Assembly: GCF_000788395.1 (NCBI RefSeq)
Contig: NZ_CP009888.1
Coordinates: 2,066,001-2,130,000, forward strand
Reading direction: 5' to 3'
Source: Pseudoalteromonas piratica
GTDB taxonomy: Bacteria; Pseudomonadota; Gammaproteobacteria; Enterobacterales; Alteromonadaceae
DNA: 64,000 bases
Below, piece by piece: positions 18,729 to 28,779 of the stretch (the first letter of the stretch is position 1; each line of letters opens with the position of its first letter). The position numbers and the translations under genes are program-made. Under the pieces are notes generated by a model. It saw nothing but the letters and a program-made list of their open reading frames with translations. It was not told the origin of the DNA and did no database searches.

Positions 18729-21700
18729 ATGCTGCATATTATTCAATCAAATCGTATGGAAGCGCTTCAGCTTCATTTATCCCAGTCGTTACTGCACAGT
18801 CCCAATCCCAGCATTTTTGACCAAGAGCAAGTGCTAGTGCAATCTCCGGGGATGGCACAGTGGTTGAAAGTACTGATTGCCGAGCAACATGGTGTGACTG
18901 CGCAAATTGATTATGTATTGCCATCCAGTTATATCTGGCGTTTGTACCAAAATTTACTGCCTGATGTACCGGAAGATTCGTCATTTAATAAAAATAATAT
19001 GGCGTGGAAGCTGTTTAACATTTTACCAAATTGTTTAGAACAAACGGAATTCTCTCTGTTAAAGCAGTATTTAATTGAGACTAAAACGGCACTTGATAGT
19101 GACACGCGCTTATTTGGATTATGTGAAAAAATTGCCGATGCGTTTGACCAATATTTAATGTATCGCCCACAGTGGTTAGAAAGTTGGCAACAAGGGAATG
19201 ATGAATTAGCTGATGTCGATATATCCATTGCACCTTGGCAGCCAATTCTTTGGCGTAAATTAGTTGAACACACTCAAACTTTGGGGCAAAACCCGTATCA
19301 CCGAGCTAATTTGCATCAAGAATTAATCAGTGCTCTTTCAACTAAGCCGGTTTCACTTAGCCATGAAAATTTATATATTTTTGGGCTTTCTGCAATTCCA
19401 AGCCAACAACTGGAAGTATTTGAAGCATTGGCAAAGCACATTGATGTATATATTTATTTGTGCAACCCAAGTAAACATTATTGGGGCGATGTGGTTGATG
19501 AAAAAACCAAAGCAAAAATCATTGCCAATTATGAAGTAAAGCCGAGTATCGATGCTGAGGGCGAAGATTACTATATTGTTGGTAATCCACTGTTAGCCTC
19601 CTGGGGTAAGTTAGGGCGAGAATATTTAGAGCAATTAGTAGAACTCGATGCACAGTGGACAGATTTGTATATTGAAAAATTTGAAGATAATTTGCTCGGA
19701 AAATTACAGCAAGAGATTTTTGAATTAGCCTTTAAAGGCGTACCATTGGCCAGCGATCCAACCTGGTTTGTTTCAGATGAGGGTAAACTGCCGTTTAGTG
19801 AAAACTCACAGTTACCGTCATTGATGTTTGCACGTTGTCATAATGCACTGCGTGAAGTTGAGGCTTTGCACGATCATCTACTCAACTTATTTGATCAAAA
19901 CCCCGATCTGACACCGCGTGATATTATTGTGATGATGCCAGATTCTGGGCAATACAGCCCTTATATTGAAGCGGTGTTTGGCAGTGCCAAAGACAATCGT
20001 TATATCCCGTTTGCAATATCCGATTTAGGCGTGGAACAAGAAAAACCGATTGTGAACAGCTTTATCAAGCTTGCCGACTTGGGGTCATGCCGTTTTTATG
20101 TTTCTGATATTCTCGACTTATTACAAGTTGACGAAATATCAGCAAAATTCGACATTACCAGTGAAGAGCTTAATCAAATTAGCTATTGGTTAGAACAAGT
20201 GAATATTCGTTGGGGTATTGATGGTCAGCATAAAGGTGAATTTAACCAACCCCAAATCGATATTAACAGTTGGCGACAAGGGCTTTCTCGTTTAGTACTT
20301 GGCTTTGCGATGAAAGATGAAACCACCGAATTTAATACGCTTTATGCTGCTGATGAAGTTGAAGGCATGGCAGTGGAAACGCTGGCAAAGCTTATTCACT
20401 TTTTCGATGCCCTAGAAGACACGCAAAGCGCACTTAAAGTTAGCGGGAATTTAGCTGAGAAAGTAGCACAGTTACAGCAATTGGCGATGCGCTTTTATGC
20501 AACTGACGCCAGTCAAAGTAATGATTTAAGCTTTATTCAAAAAGCATTAGAGAAAATGCTAATGCATTTCGACAATGGCGATCATAGTGGTCAGGTTTCT
20601 CAAACCTTAATGGTACACAATTTGAAGCAACAGCTAATGCAAAAAGGTGTTGGTCAGCGCTTTTTTATGGGGCAAGTTAATTTTTGTACTTTAATGCCAA
20701 TGCGCGCTGTACCATTTAAAGTGGTGTGTATTTTAGGACTTAATGATGGTGATTACCCGCGCAGTGTGCAGCCGCTCGGCTTTGATTTATTGCAACACAG
20801 TAAACCACAAAAAGGTGACCGTTCACGTAAAATGGACGACCGTTATCTCTTCCTTGAGGCGTTATTAAGTGCGCGCGACCATGTGTACCTAAGTTATATG
20901 GGCAATTCGTGCGTTGATAACTCAGAACGTCTCCCGAGTGTGTTGGTGAGCGAGCTTACGGATTATTTAGCGCGCGTATTTTCGCATGCAGAAAATGAAC
21001 TTTTAGACTCACTCACGGTGAATCATTACTTGCAGCCGTTTAACCCTGCTTATTATCAAGCTTCAACAATACAAAGCTATAACCCGATTTGGTTACCTAA
21101 AGAACAATTGAGCAATATGGATTGCGAACCGCTTTCACCTGAATTAGATACGCAAGTTGACCTTGCTATGTTTATTCAGCAATTGCTTACACCTCAGCAA
21201 TCCTTTTATCGCCATACCATAGGTGCTCGTTTAGGTGATTATCAATATAACAATCAAGATGATGAAACCTTTGTGTTAGATGGCTTAACACGCTATCGCT
21301 ATTATCAAGAAATAATTGAACAAGATTACCTTGAAAATACACCGAACCTTGATGCCTTTATTGCCCGAGGTGATTTACCCCAAGGAGCAGGCGCAGAACT
21401 AGCACTCGATAGTATGGTTAATGTAGTAACGCCACTCTTATCTGAATTGAAACGACATCAAGTAATAACTCATAAAGCGCAAGAGAACGAACTAATCCGT
21501 GTAAACATAGCATTCGATCAACTAGAGCTTAATGGCACATTAAAATCAGTATCCCTTGCCAATCAATACCTCTATCGGCCAACAGGTGTATTAAAAGCGA
21601 AAGATAAAATAGCAGGGTATTTGTATCACCTTGCAGGCTGTGCATCAGGTAATGTGAATACCACCTTGTTTTTATCGTTAAATGGTTATTTGGAATACCA

Positions 21701-22010
21701 ACAATTAACACAGCAAGAAGCGTATGCGCTATTAGAAAAGTGGGTAGTGCTGTTTAAACAAATCTTCACGCGTCCGTTACCGTTTTTCGCTAATGCCGGC
21801 TTTAGTTATTTACAAAAGCGAGAGCTTGCTTCAGCTGAAGCGGTATTTTCTGGTACGCCGTTTGTTGGCCGCAACGAGGTAAGTGACCCCTACATTTCAC
21901 TCGATTTCTCCACGCTTGCGAGTGTGGCAGATGAATTTATCGCATTAACAGAAACTTACCTTGCACCAATCGATGCCATTATCACGGAGCATAAATATGC
22001 AAAAGCTTAA
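18729..22010 (+). CDS. recC: RecBCD enzyme, gamma subunit
   Basis: The Chi-recognising subunit of the RecBCD helicase-nuclease, 1093 aa (E. coli 1122). It opens with the RecC/Cas4-type N-terminus MLHIIQSNRMEAL and contains VQSPGMAQWLK, with LNDGDYPRSVQP and GDRSRKMDDRYLFLEALLSA further in. Like other RecC proteins it lacks a working Walker A. Its last 14 bases overlap the recB start. No ptrA gene lies between recC and recB, unlike in E. coli. Confidence 0.96.
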   Translation: MLHIIQSNRMEALQLHLSQSLLHSPNPSIFDQEQVLVQSPGMAQWLKVLIAEQHGVTAQIDYVLPSSYIWRLYQNLLPDVPEDSSFNKNNMAWKLFNILPNCLEQTEFSLLKQYLIETKTALDSDTRLFGLCEKIADAFDQYLMYRPQWLESWQQGNDELADVDISIAPWQPILWRKLVEHTQTLGQNPYHRANLHQELISALSTKPVSLSHENLYIFGLSAIPSQQLEVFEALAKHIDVYIYLCNPSKHYWGDVVDEKTKAKIIANYEVKPSIDAEGEDYYIVGNPLLASWGKLGREYLEQLVELDAQWTDLYIEKFEDNLLGKLQQEIFELAFKGVPLASDPTWFVSDEGKLPFSENSQLPSLMFARCHNALREVEALHDHLLNLFDQNPDLTPRDIIVMMPDSGQYSPYIEAVFGSAKDNRYIPFAISDLGVEQEKPIVNSFIKLADLGSCRFYVSDILDLLQVDEISAKFDITSEELNQISYWLEQVNIRWGIDGQHKGEFNQPQIDINSWRQGLSRLVLGFAMKDETTEFNTLYAADEVEGMAVETLAKLIHFFDALEDTQSALKVSGNLAEKVAQLQQLAMRFYATDASQSNDLSFIQKALEKMLMHFDNGDHSGQVSQTLMVHNLKQQLMQKGVGQRFFMGQVNFCTLMPMRAVPFKVVCILGLNDGDYPRSVQPLGFDLLQHSKPQKGDRSRKMDDRYLFLEALLSARDHVYLSYMGNSCVDNSERLPSVLVSELTDYLARVFSHAENELLDSLTVNHYLQPFNPAYYQASTIQSYNPIWLPKEQLSNMDCEPLSPELDTQVDLAMFIQQLLTPQQSFYRHTIGARLGDYQYNNQDDETFVLDGLTRYRYYQEIIEQDYLENTPNLDAFIARGDLPQGAGAELALDSMVNVVTPLLSELKRHQVITHKAQENELIRVNIAFDQLELNGTLKSVSLANQYLYRPTGVLKAKDKIAGYLYHLAGCASGNVNTTLFLSLNGYLEYQQLTQQEAYALLEKWVVLFKQIFTRPLPFFANAGFSYLQKRELASAEAVFSGTPFVGRNEVSDPYISLDFSTLASVADEFIALTETYLAPIDAIITEHKYAKA

Positions 22011-25000
22011 TCCAATGGCAATGCCACTGTGTGGCGCGAACTTAATAGAAGCAAGTGCGGGTACAGGTAAAACTTACACCATTACTGCACTTTATTTACG
22101 CTTGTTACTGGGCTTTAGCAAAGACGGTGAAAAACAAACGCCGCTTAGCATCGAAGAAATTCTGGTTGTGACGTTTACCGAGGCCGCCACCGCTGAAATT
22201 AAAGACCGGGTGCGCCAACGCTTAATTACTCTGCGCGATAAACTGCTGGGTAAAGACACAAAAGACGAGGTGGTTAACCAGCTGTTTGAATTGATTGACG
22301 ACCACCACAGCGCGTTTTATCGCATTGATAGTGCTGTTAAATCCCTTGATGATGCAGCAATATTTACCATTCACGGCTTTTGCCAACGCATGCTAAAGCA
22401 ACATGCGTTTGAATCGGGTATGGCGTTTAACTTGCAGTTCATTATGGATCAAAGTGAGTTGCTTGAAACGGCGATTAAAGATTTCTGGCGTCAGTTTGTA
22501 TTTCCACTCAATAAACAAAGCTACGCAGCCGTCACCAACTGTTTTGCATCCCCAGATATCATTCTAAAAAACTTGTTTGGTTTGCTCAGTCGCACAGGCA
22601 TCGAAATTACCCCGCAATACAGCTTTGATGATGCATTATTGTTGCAAACCCAATTACATGAAAAAGCTAAAAACTTAAAAAGCAAAGTGTTAGCCCAAGA
22701 ATTTATTGGTTTTATTGAAAATACGCCGTTTAAAAAGTCTAAACCAATTGCGAGCAGTAAAAACTTGGGTTTATTAAAGGCCTATTGTGAAAGTGATGAG
22801 GTTATCTTTGAAGGTGCTTCTAAACGCTCCTTTGAAATTTGGGGTGAGCAAGCATTTGCCGATAAAGGCAATTATTTAAAAGATAAAATACCTGTTACTC
22901 ATACGCTTGCGACAGAGTTTGACGAATTAAGCGCGCTTAAAGAAAAAGCCGAAGCTGCGTTGCCTGTTTCAATTTTAATTAGTGCCTATCATTACTTAGT
23001 CGATTGGCTTTTAAGCGAAAAGCAAAAGCATCAATTGATTAACCCTGATGACTTGCTAAAGAACTTAAGCCAAGCACTTGAAAGTAACAAAAGCGGGGAA
23101 CTGGCCAATGCTATTTTAGCGCAGTACCCAGTGGCGTTAATTGACGAATTCCAAGATACTGATCCAATACAATATGGCATTTTTGCCAATATCTATTTAC
23201 GCAATAGCAGCGTGTCAGACAAAGACAATGCACTAATTATGATTGGCGACCCGAAACAAGCTATTTATGGCTTTCGTGGTGCTGACATATTTACCTACAT
23301 TGATGCTAAGCACCAAGTCCCCATTGATAGCCATTATACGCTTGATACCAACTATCGTTCTTCCAAGCAGATTGTTGATGGTGTTAATAGTATTTTCTCG
23401 CTGAAAGAAGATAGCTTTATTTTCAATAAAGACATTCCTTTTGCCAAGGTAAATGCCTTTGGCAAAAGTGAAGAAGACGGTTTATTTGTTGATGGTAAAG
23501 GCAAATCAGGCATTCATTTTTGTGTACTTGATGAATTGGAAAACACGATTGCTAAAGGTACGGGGGATAATCAACTCGCCGCCATTTGCGCATCCCAAAT
23601 TTCATCGTTACTGATAGCTGGAAAAGATAAACGTGCCGTAATAGAAAAAACACCACTTAAAGCCAGTGATATTGCGGTACTGGTGCGTGATAGAAACCAA
23701 GCAAATATGATCAAAACGGCGCTGCAAAAACTAGGTGTTGCCAGTGTGTTTCTCTCTCGTGACAGTGTGTTTGAAACGCCCTTAGCAAGTCATTTATTAA
23801 CGTTTTTGTCTGCGTTACTTGCACCCTACAATGAAGCAACTTTTCGTGGCGTGTTAGTTGGGCCGCTTTTTGCGCTTAACTATGCAGATGTGCATCAACT
23901 TACGCAAAATACCAAAGCGTGGGAAGACACCTTAGATACCTTTGCTGCACTTAAATTACTGCTGCAGCAAAAAGGCGTGATGGCGGTTATTGAGTCATTG
24001 GTTGAGCAAAACGCACTGCCGAGCCGCTGGCAACAAAAAGGCTGGGACGTCGCGCGCTTACTCACTGATATTCGCCACTTAGGTGAGTTACTACAGCAAA
24101 AACAGTTGTCATTGAATAGCTATCATCGTTTATTACATTGGCTGCATGATCAAATTACTAAATTTGCCGCAGAAGGATCGCAGCTTCGCTTAGAAACCGA
24201 CCAGCAACTGGTTAATATTGTGACGATGCATGGTTCAAAAGGCCTTGAATACCCTGTGGTTTATATGCCGTTTGTCGCTAGCTTTAGAGAAAACAGCGAA
24301 GCGGTTTACCACGATGAAAATGGCACACTTATTTATGATTTAAGCCCATCAGAAAATGCAAAAGCTATTGCCAATAAAGAAAGCCTTGCTGAAGATTTGC
24401 GTTTGCTCTACGTAGCACTTACGCGTGCTGTTCACTACTTAGTAGTGGGACTTTATAACTGTAAAGACGGCCGAAGTAAAAACCCTGGTATTAGCAAAAC
24501 CCCGCTTGGACACCTGTTGTTTGATAAAGATGATATCGATACTGGCCATGATTGGTTTGCACAGCTCAGCAGTTTTTGTGCTGAGCATTCTGGATTAACT
24601 GCAAGTTGTTACTCTGAGCCTGAAACAGCTGAGGTTTATACCTTAGAGAGCACCGACGATACTGAGTGCTTAGTTAAACAAAAAAAACACGCTGTGCCTA
24701 ATCAGTGGCGATTAACCAGCTTCTCTTCACTTACAAAGGTAAGTCATGGTGATAGCGAAGCGTTTGATTATAAACAAGGTGCCAGTGATGAAATGCATTT
24801 GCTTGATTGGCAAGCGGCTGCAAATAATCTTGTGCAAAACGAATTTAGTTTTCCGAAAGGGGCGAATGCAGGTAGTTGCTTACACGCTATTATGGAAGAA
24901 ATTGATTTTAATGCTCCTAACTCACCGGTGTTTAAACAAAAGTTACCTATTAGTGAAGTCGTTGAAAAACAGCTGTTGGCTTATCAAATTGAGAGTGAAT

Positions 25001-25566
25001 GGCAAAGTGTAGTTGAAAACTGGATGGTTAATTTGCTGAAAGCTCCATTAACTCCACTGTCAATTTCGATGAGCGAACTTGATATGGCGCAGTGTTTAAT
25101 TGAAATGGAGTTTATGCTGCCAGTGAAAACATTGGTAACTAATAAGCTTAACGAGATTCTGTTAGCACAAAGCCGCGATCACTTTACGCCACTCACTCAG
25201 GCAACCATCAGCGGCATGTTAAAAGGCTTTATCGATTTAATTTTCTGTTATGACGGCCGCTATTATGTTCTCGATTATAAATCCAATTACCTAGGTGAGA
25301 GTGGGGATGATTACAACCAAGATAATATGGAAAGTGTCATGAGTTCCCACCACTACCATTTACAATATTTACTGTATACCGTTGCACTGCACCGTTTATT
25401 AAAAAGCCGCATTCGTAATTATGATATTCACACCCATTTGGGCGGCAGTTTTTATTTGTTTATGCGCGGTATGCCATCAGGACAAGGTGTTTATTACAAT
25501 GCGCCCAGTGTCGAACAAGTGTTAGCGCTCGATAGTTTATTCGATAAGGGGACATTTAATGCGTAA
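21997..25566 (+). CDS. recB: RecBCD enzyme, beta subunit (helicase-nuclease)
   Basis: The 3'-5' UvrD-type helicase and nuclease subunit, about 1189 aa (E. coli 1180). ATG 21997 (MQKLNPMAMPL) fits the family N-terminus and overlaps the recC end. Walker A is EASAGTGKTYTI, Walker B is ALIDEFQDTDP, and other helicase motifs include GDPKQAIYGFRGAD and TMHGSKGLEYPVV. The C-terminal RecB nuclease domain has the catalytic GFIDLIF and VLDYKSNYLG. Its end overlaps recD by 8 bp, so expression is coupled. Confidence 0.97.
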   Translation: MQKLNPMAMPLCGANLIEASAGTGKTYTITALYLRLLLGFSKDGEKQTPLSIEEILVVTFTEAATAEIKDRVRQRLITLRDKLLGKDTKDEVVNQLFELIDDHHSAFYRIDSAVKSLDDAAIFTIHGFCQRMLKQHAFESGMAFNLQFIMDQSELLETAIKDFWRQFVFPLNKQSYAAVTNCFASPDIILKNLFGLLSRTGIEITPQYSFDDALLLQTQLHEKAKNLKSKVLAQEFIGFIENTPFKKSKPIASSKNLGLLKAYCESDEVIFEGASKRSFEIWGEQAFADKGNYLKDKIPVTHTLATEFDELSALKEKAEAALPVSILISAYHYLVDWLLSEKQKHQLINPDDLLKNLSQALESNKSGELANAILAQYPVALIDEFQDTDPIQYGIFANIYLRNSSVSDKDNALIMIGDPKQAIYGFRGADIFTYIDAKHQVPIDSHYTLDTNYRSSKQIVDGVNSIFSLKEDSFIFNKDIPFAKVNAFGKSEEDGLFVDGKGKSGIHFCVLDELENTIAKGTGDNQLAAICASQISSLLIAGKDKRAVIEKTPLKASDIAVLVRDRNQANMIKTALQKLGVASVFLSRDSVFETPLASHLLTFLSALLAPYNEATFRGVLVGPLFALNYADVHQLTQNTKAWEDTLDTFAALKLLLQQKGVMAVIESLVEQNALPSRWQQKGWDVARLLTDIRHLGELLQQKQLSLNSYHRLLHWLHDQITKFAAEGSQLRLETDQQLVNIVTMHGSKGLEYPVVYMPFVASFRENSEAVYHDENGTLIYDLSPSENAKAIANKESLAEDLRLLYVALTRAVHYLVVGLYNCKDGRSKNPGISKTPLGHLLFDKDDIDTGHDWFAQLSSFCAEHSGLTASCYSEPETAEVYTLESTDDTECLVKQKKHAVPNQWRLTSFSSLTKVSHGDSEAFDYKQGASDEMHLLDWQAAANNLVQNEFSFPKGANAGSCLHAIMEEIDFNAPNSPVFKQKLPISEVVEKQLLAYQIESEWQSVVENWMVNLLKAPLTPLSISMSELDMAQCLIEMEFMLPVKTLVTNKLNEILLAQSRDHFTPLTQATISGMLKGFIDLIFCYDGRYYVLDYKSNYLGESGDDYNQDNMESVMSSHHYHLQYLLYTVALHRLLKSRIRNYDIHTHLGGSFYLFMRGMPSGQGVYYNAPSVEQVLALDSLFDKGTFNA

Positions 25567-27376
25567 GTTACTTATTGAACATGACAAAATCGATGCGTTT
25601 GATATTCAACTAGCTGAAATATTAGTACCAGAGGCAGATTCTCCCGTATTTTATTTGGTGTTGCTATTAAGCCGCGCAATAAGAGCACAGCATTCGTGTC
25701 TGCCACTTTCTAGTATCGATAGGAATGATCCATTTGGTTTAATTCATACAGCCCATGGCAAGAAAGAAACCCCTTTTTCATTACAAGATGATTTTACAAA
25801 GTTACTGACATCGCATATGGCTGTGGGCGACAACAAGCCTTTGCGTTTCTATAACGACAACCTTTATTTTGCTCGCTATGACGATTATGAAAAGGTGTTT
25901 GTTAATGCGATTACTTCGCGCAATGCGTTAGAAACTAATTTAGATACTGAACAATTAAAAAATTTACTAGCACGCTATTTTGAGCCAACAAACGACATTG
26001 ATTGGCAAAAAGTGGCGTGCGCTGTAGCGTGCCTTAAACGCTTTTGTATTATTTCAGGCGGGCCGGGCACAGGTAAGACAACCACAGTTACCAAACTATT
26101 AGCAATTTTGCAGTCACTCTACAGCAAGGTACCTCTAAAAGTGCAATTAGTGGCGCCAACAGGCAAAGCGGCAGCTAGATTAAGCGAATCAATTGCTAAT
26201 GCGAAACAGTTTTTGAAGATTGATTCGCAAATTGCAAAGCATATTCCAGATACCGCTCAAACACTTCATCGTTTATTGGGCGTGATCCATTTATCAACTA
26301 AATTTCGTCATAACAAACAAAACCCATTAGATGTTGATTTAGTTATCTTAGATGAAGCATCTATGGTTGATTTGGCGATGCTGGCTAAACTATTTGATGC
26401 ACTACCTGATCATGCCCGAGTGATTTTATTAGGGGATAAAGATCAGTTGTCGTCAGTTGATACTGGTAACGTTTTGTCTGATTTGTGTAAGCCATTGATG
26501 TTAGGCGTGGATCATCATTACACAGCAACAACAGCAAAAGCGCTTGCGCAGTTATTTGATACCTCTTTTCATGCTGCACAAGAAAGTGGTTATTTACTTA
26601 ATGATAATTTGGCCTTTTTACAAGTAAGCCACCGATTCAAATCCGACAGTGGTATTGGCCGCTTAGCAAAAGCAGTTAATAGTAATGATATTAATGCGTT
26701 ACACCAAGTCTATTCGGCTAATCATAGTGACTTACAGTTCAACGCATTAGAGAAGGGTTTTAAAGCCTTTGTCGAACGTGCAGCGAATAATTATGCCGTA
26801 TATTTATCTGCGATAAATCAAGGGGCGTCCATTACTGAGATTCATAATGCATTTTCGACTTATCAAATACTGTGTGCCACACGTGTTGGTCCCTACGGCA
26901 CCAATGAATTGAATGCTAAAATTGAAAAGCAGTTAATTAACAATAACCTCATTAAGCGAACAGGTGCATTTTATATTGGCATGCCGATTATGGTGAGTGA
27001 AAACAACTACCAATTAAACTTATTTAACGGTGATATAGGCATAATAATCCAAGACGAGAATGGTCGATTAATGGCAAGTTTCATTGATGACCAAGGAGCG
27101 GAAAGGCTGATTTCTACAACCCGTTTACCCCAGTTTGATATTGTCTACGCTATGACCATTCATAAATCGCAAGGCTCTGAATTTAATGACGTTGCTATGG
27201 TATTACCGGCAAATTCTCCGGTAGTTAATCGGCAGTTGGTTTACACTGGCATTACCCGTGCTAAGTCCACATTTGAGTTGTTGTCACTCGCTGGTGGATT
27301 GGAAAAAGCAATGGCGAAAACCGTATCGCGTTATTCCGGTTTGTTTGAGCGATTTCAAGCCAATAATAATGCTTAA
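25559..27376 (+). CDS. recD: RecBCD enzyme, alpha subunit (helicase)
   Basis: The 5'-3' superfamily 1B helicase subunit, 605 aa (E. coli 608). Walker A is SGGPGTGKTTTVTKLL, followed by VAPTGKAAARLSES, Walker B VILDEASMVDL, LLGDKDQLSSV and the C-terminal YAMTIHKSQGSEF. It is last in the overlapping recC-recB-recD operon. No clear terminator is visible directly after it. Confidence 0.97.
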   Translation: MRKLLIEHDKIDAFDIQLAEILVPEADSPVFYLVLLLSRAIRAQHSCLPLSSIDRNDPFGLIHTAHGKKETPFSLQDDFTKLLTSHMAVGDNKPLRFYNDNLYFARYDDYEKVFVNAITSRNALETNLDTEQLKNLLARYFEPTNDIDWQKVACAVACLKRFCIISGGPGTGKTTTVTKLLAILQSLYSKVPLKVQLVAPTGKAAARLSESIANAKQFLKIDSQIAKHIPDTAQTLHRLLGVIHLSTKFRHNKQNPLDVDLVILDEASMVDLAMLAKLFDALPDHARVILLGDKDQLSSVDTGNVLSDLCKPLMLGVDHHYTATTAKALAQLFDTSFHAAQESGYLLNDNLAFLQVSHRFKSDSGIGRLAKAVNSNDINALHQVYSANHSDLQFNALEKGFKAFVERAANNYAVYLSAINQGASITEIHNAFSTYQILCATRVGPYGTNELNAKIEKQLINNNLIKRTGAFYIGMPIMVSENNYQLNLFNGDIGIIIQDENGRLMASFIDDQGAERLISTTRLPQFDIVYAMTIHKSQGSEFNDVAMVLPANSPVVNRQLVYTGITRAKSTFELLSLAGGLEKAMAKTVSRYSGLFERFQANNNA

Positions 27377-27587
27377 TTTTCAAACAGTGTTGCCGATAAT
27401 GAAATTAAGGTATAGGTATTACCAAGATTGACAATGGAATTAAATACGCACGTTTAGTGAAGACACAAGGTTATGGAACGAAAATAGTAGTGAGCGGTAA
27501 AACTTGGTCACAATTATGCATGTATCTTAGTAAGCATGCCCAATTGGGCTGTGGTTATAGGGCTTAACCCAATACTATGAGGATCCT
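27377..27587. other. recD downstream intergenic region
   Basis: About 210 bp with no recognisable gene or RNA. The only structure seen is a perfect 12-bp palindrome GCCCAATTGGGC at 27538-27549. There is also a TTGACA at 27427 without a good -10 partner. It presumably holds the promoter of the small ORF that follows. Confidence 0.4.
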
Positions 27588-27737
27588 ATGATGATTAGTC
27601 GAGAATATTGTAAAGCACTTGAACTGAAAGTATTTAAAACTAACAAGCAAGTAAGAAGTTTAAAAGGGCAGTTGTTCTTCTTCAGATTGCTGTCGATGGT
27701 GTTCATGATGTTGTTTATTATTGGCAATGTGAGTTAA
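27588..27737 (+). CDS. 49-aa small membrane protein
   Basis: A short open frame begins with two ATG codons (27588 and 27591) after an ATGAGGA sequence that could serve as ribosome site. It ends two bases before the converging channel gene. The first 30 residues are basic and polar (KALELKVFKTNKQVRSLKG). The last 20 are hydrophobic (LFFFRLLSMVFMMLFIIG), a single membrane helix. The charged N-terminus and hydrophobic tail are what a real small membrane protein looks like, but the family is not recognised and chance is possible. Confidence 0.5.
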   Translation: MMISREYCKALELKVFKTNKQVRSLKGQLFFFRLLSMVFMMLFIIGNVS

Positions 27738-27739
27738 TG

Positions 27740-28717
27740 TTATCTTGTCATCTTTTTGACAAAAACAACCACGAACAAGGCTAATGAAAAGCTACCGCAA
27801 AAGGCTTCAAAAGCCGCAATTAAACGCGAATAGCCGAGTGGGGTGATGTCCCCATAGCCAAGCGTGGTGAAGGTAACAACACTGAAATACAAGCTGTTAA
27901 CAAGTGCCATTAAATTTGTTTTTGTATTTTGTGTCGCGCTAAACTGAATTGTCTCACCGTTGAAATTAACGCCAAACATAAAGTAACCAAAGGCACACAG
28001 TAAGATCAGCATCATCGAAAAGAAAATTACGTTGACTGGTCTCTCGCCATAGCCGCATAACACATCAAAAAATTTTGATGCAAAACGATGGCGTGACCAT
28101 TTAGGGTATTGATGCCGGCGCATAATCAGCACTTTATGATTAAACTTGCCCGACACTTCCAATAACCCTTGGTTTTCAGCTGCGTTTCTTAGGTCACGAT
28201 ATATTTCTTCAGACTGTTCAAAATAGTCAAGAGCCTTTTCGCTGTCCTTTTGTTTTTCGGCTTTACGAGCAAGATCTTCTTGAAGTAGGGTGTGACCAAG
28301 CTTCATATTATCAATACGAGCACCGACTAATTTAACACCAAGTAAATTGGTCCCCTCTAATTTGGCACAGTGCAAATTAGCATCACGTAAATCGGCTTTC
28401 ATTAAAGAAGCGTTGCGAATGGATGTATTATAAAGATGCGCATTTTGCATATTAGCGCGATAAAAGTTGCTATAGGATAAATCAAAATGTGGACCATTAT
28501 GATTCACCAGGTTCAGCCCGGTTAGATCCGCGCGTTTTAGTTGAAGCCCTTTAAGCAAACCGCCACGTTGCGCGTAACGTTCAAGTTTTTCTGTTAATGC
28601 TAGGCCGCTTTTATCATACTTTTGATCATGCCAAAAACAATAACCCCCCCCCATATCAAGCTCAGAGCATTGCTCATTTTCAGGCGATTTGTACTGGCAT
28701 TTAGGTGCATGACTCAT
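27740..28717 (-). CDS. pentapeptide-repeat two-TM potassium channel
   Basis: A 325-aa protein in three parts. The N-terminus carries C7, C17, C27 and H30, arranged like a zinc knuckle (ending YCFWHD). Residues 55-140 are pentapeptide repeats of the A(D/N)LXX type (ADLTGLNL, ADLRDANL, AKLEGTNLL). After a charged helical linker (145-200) comes an ion channel of two helices (about 228-250 and 300-320) around the selectivity filter TLGYGD (285-290). K+ selectivity follows from the filter. What the cytosolic repeat domain senses is unknown. Confidence 0.85.
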   Translation of the reverse strand: MSHAPKCQYKSPENEQCSELDMGGGYCFWHDQKYDKSGLALTEKLERYAQRGGLLKGLQLKRADLTGLNLVNHNGPHFDLSYSNFYRANMQNAHLYNTSIRNASLMKADLRDANLHCAKLEGTNLLGVKLVGARIDNMKLGHTLLQEDLARKAEKQKDSEKALDYFEQSEEIYRDLRNAAENQGLLEVSGKFNHKVLIMRRHQYPKWSRHRFASKFFDVLCGYGERPVNVIFFSMMLILLCAFGYFMFGVNFNGETIQFSATQNTKTNLMALVNSLYFSVVTFTTLGYGDITPLGYSRLIAAFEAFCGSFSLALFVVVFVKKMTR

Positions 28718-28779
28718 AGCTTAAATTCAACCTAGTTAAGATAACTTAAGCCTAGCACTTTGATTCTATTTTGCTAATT

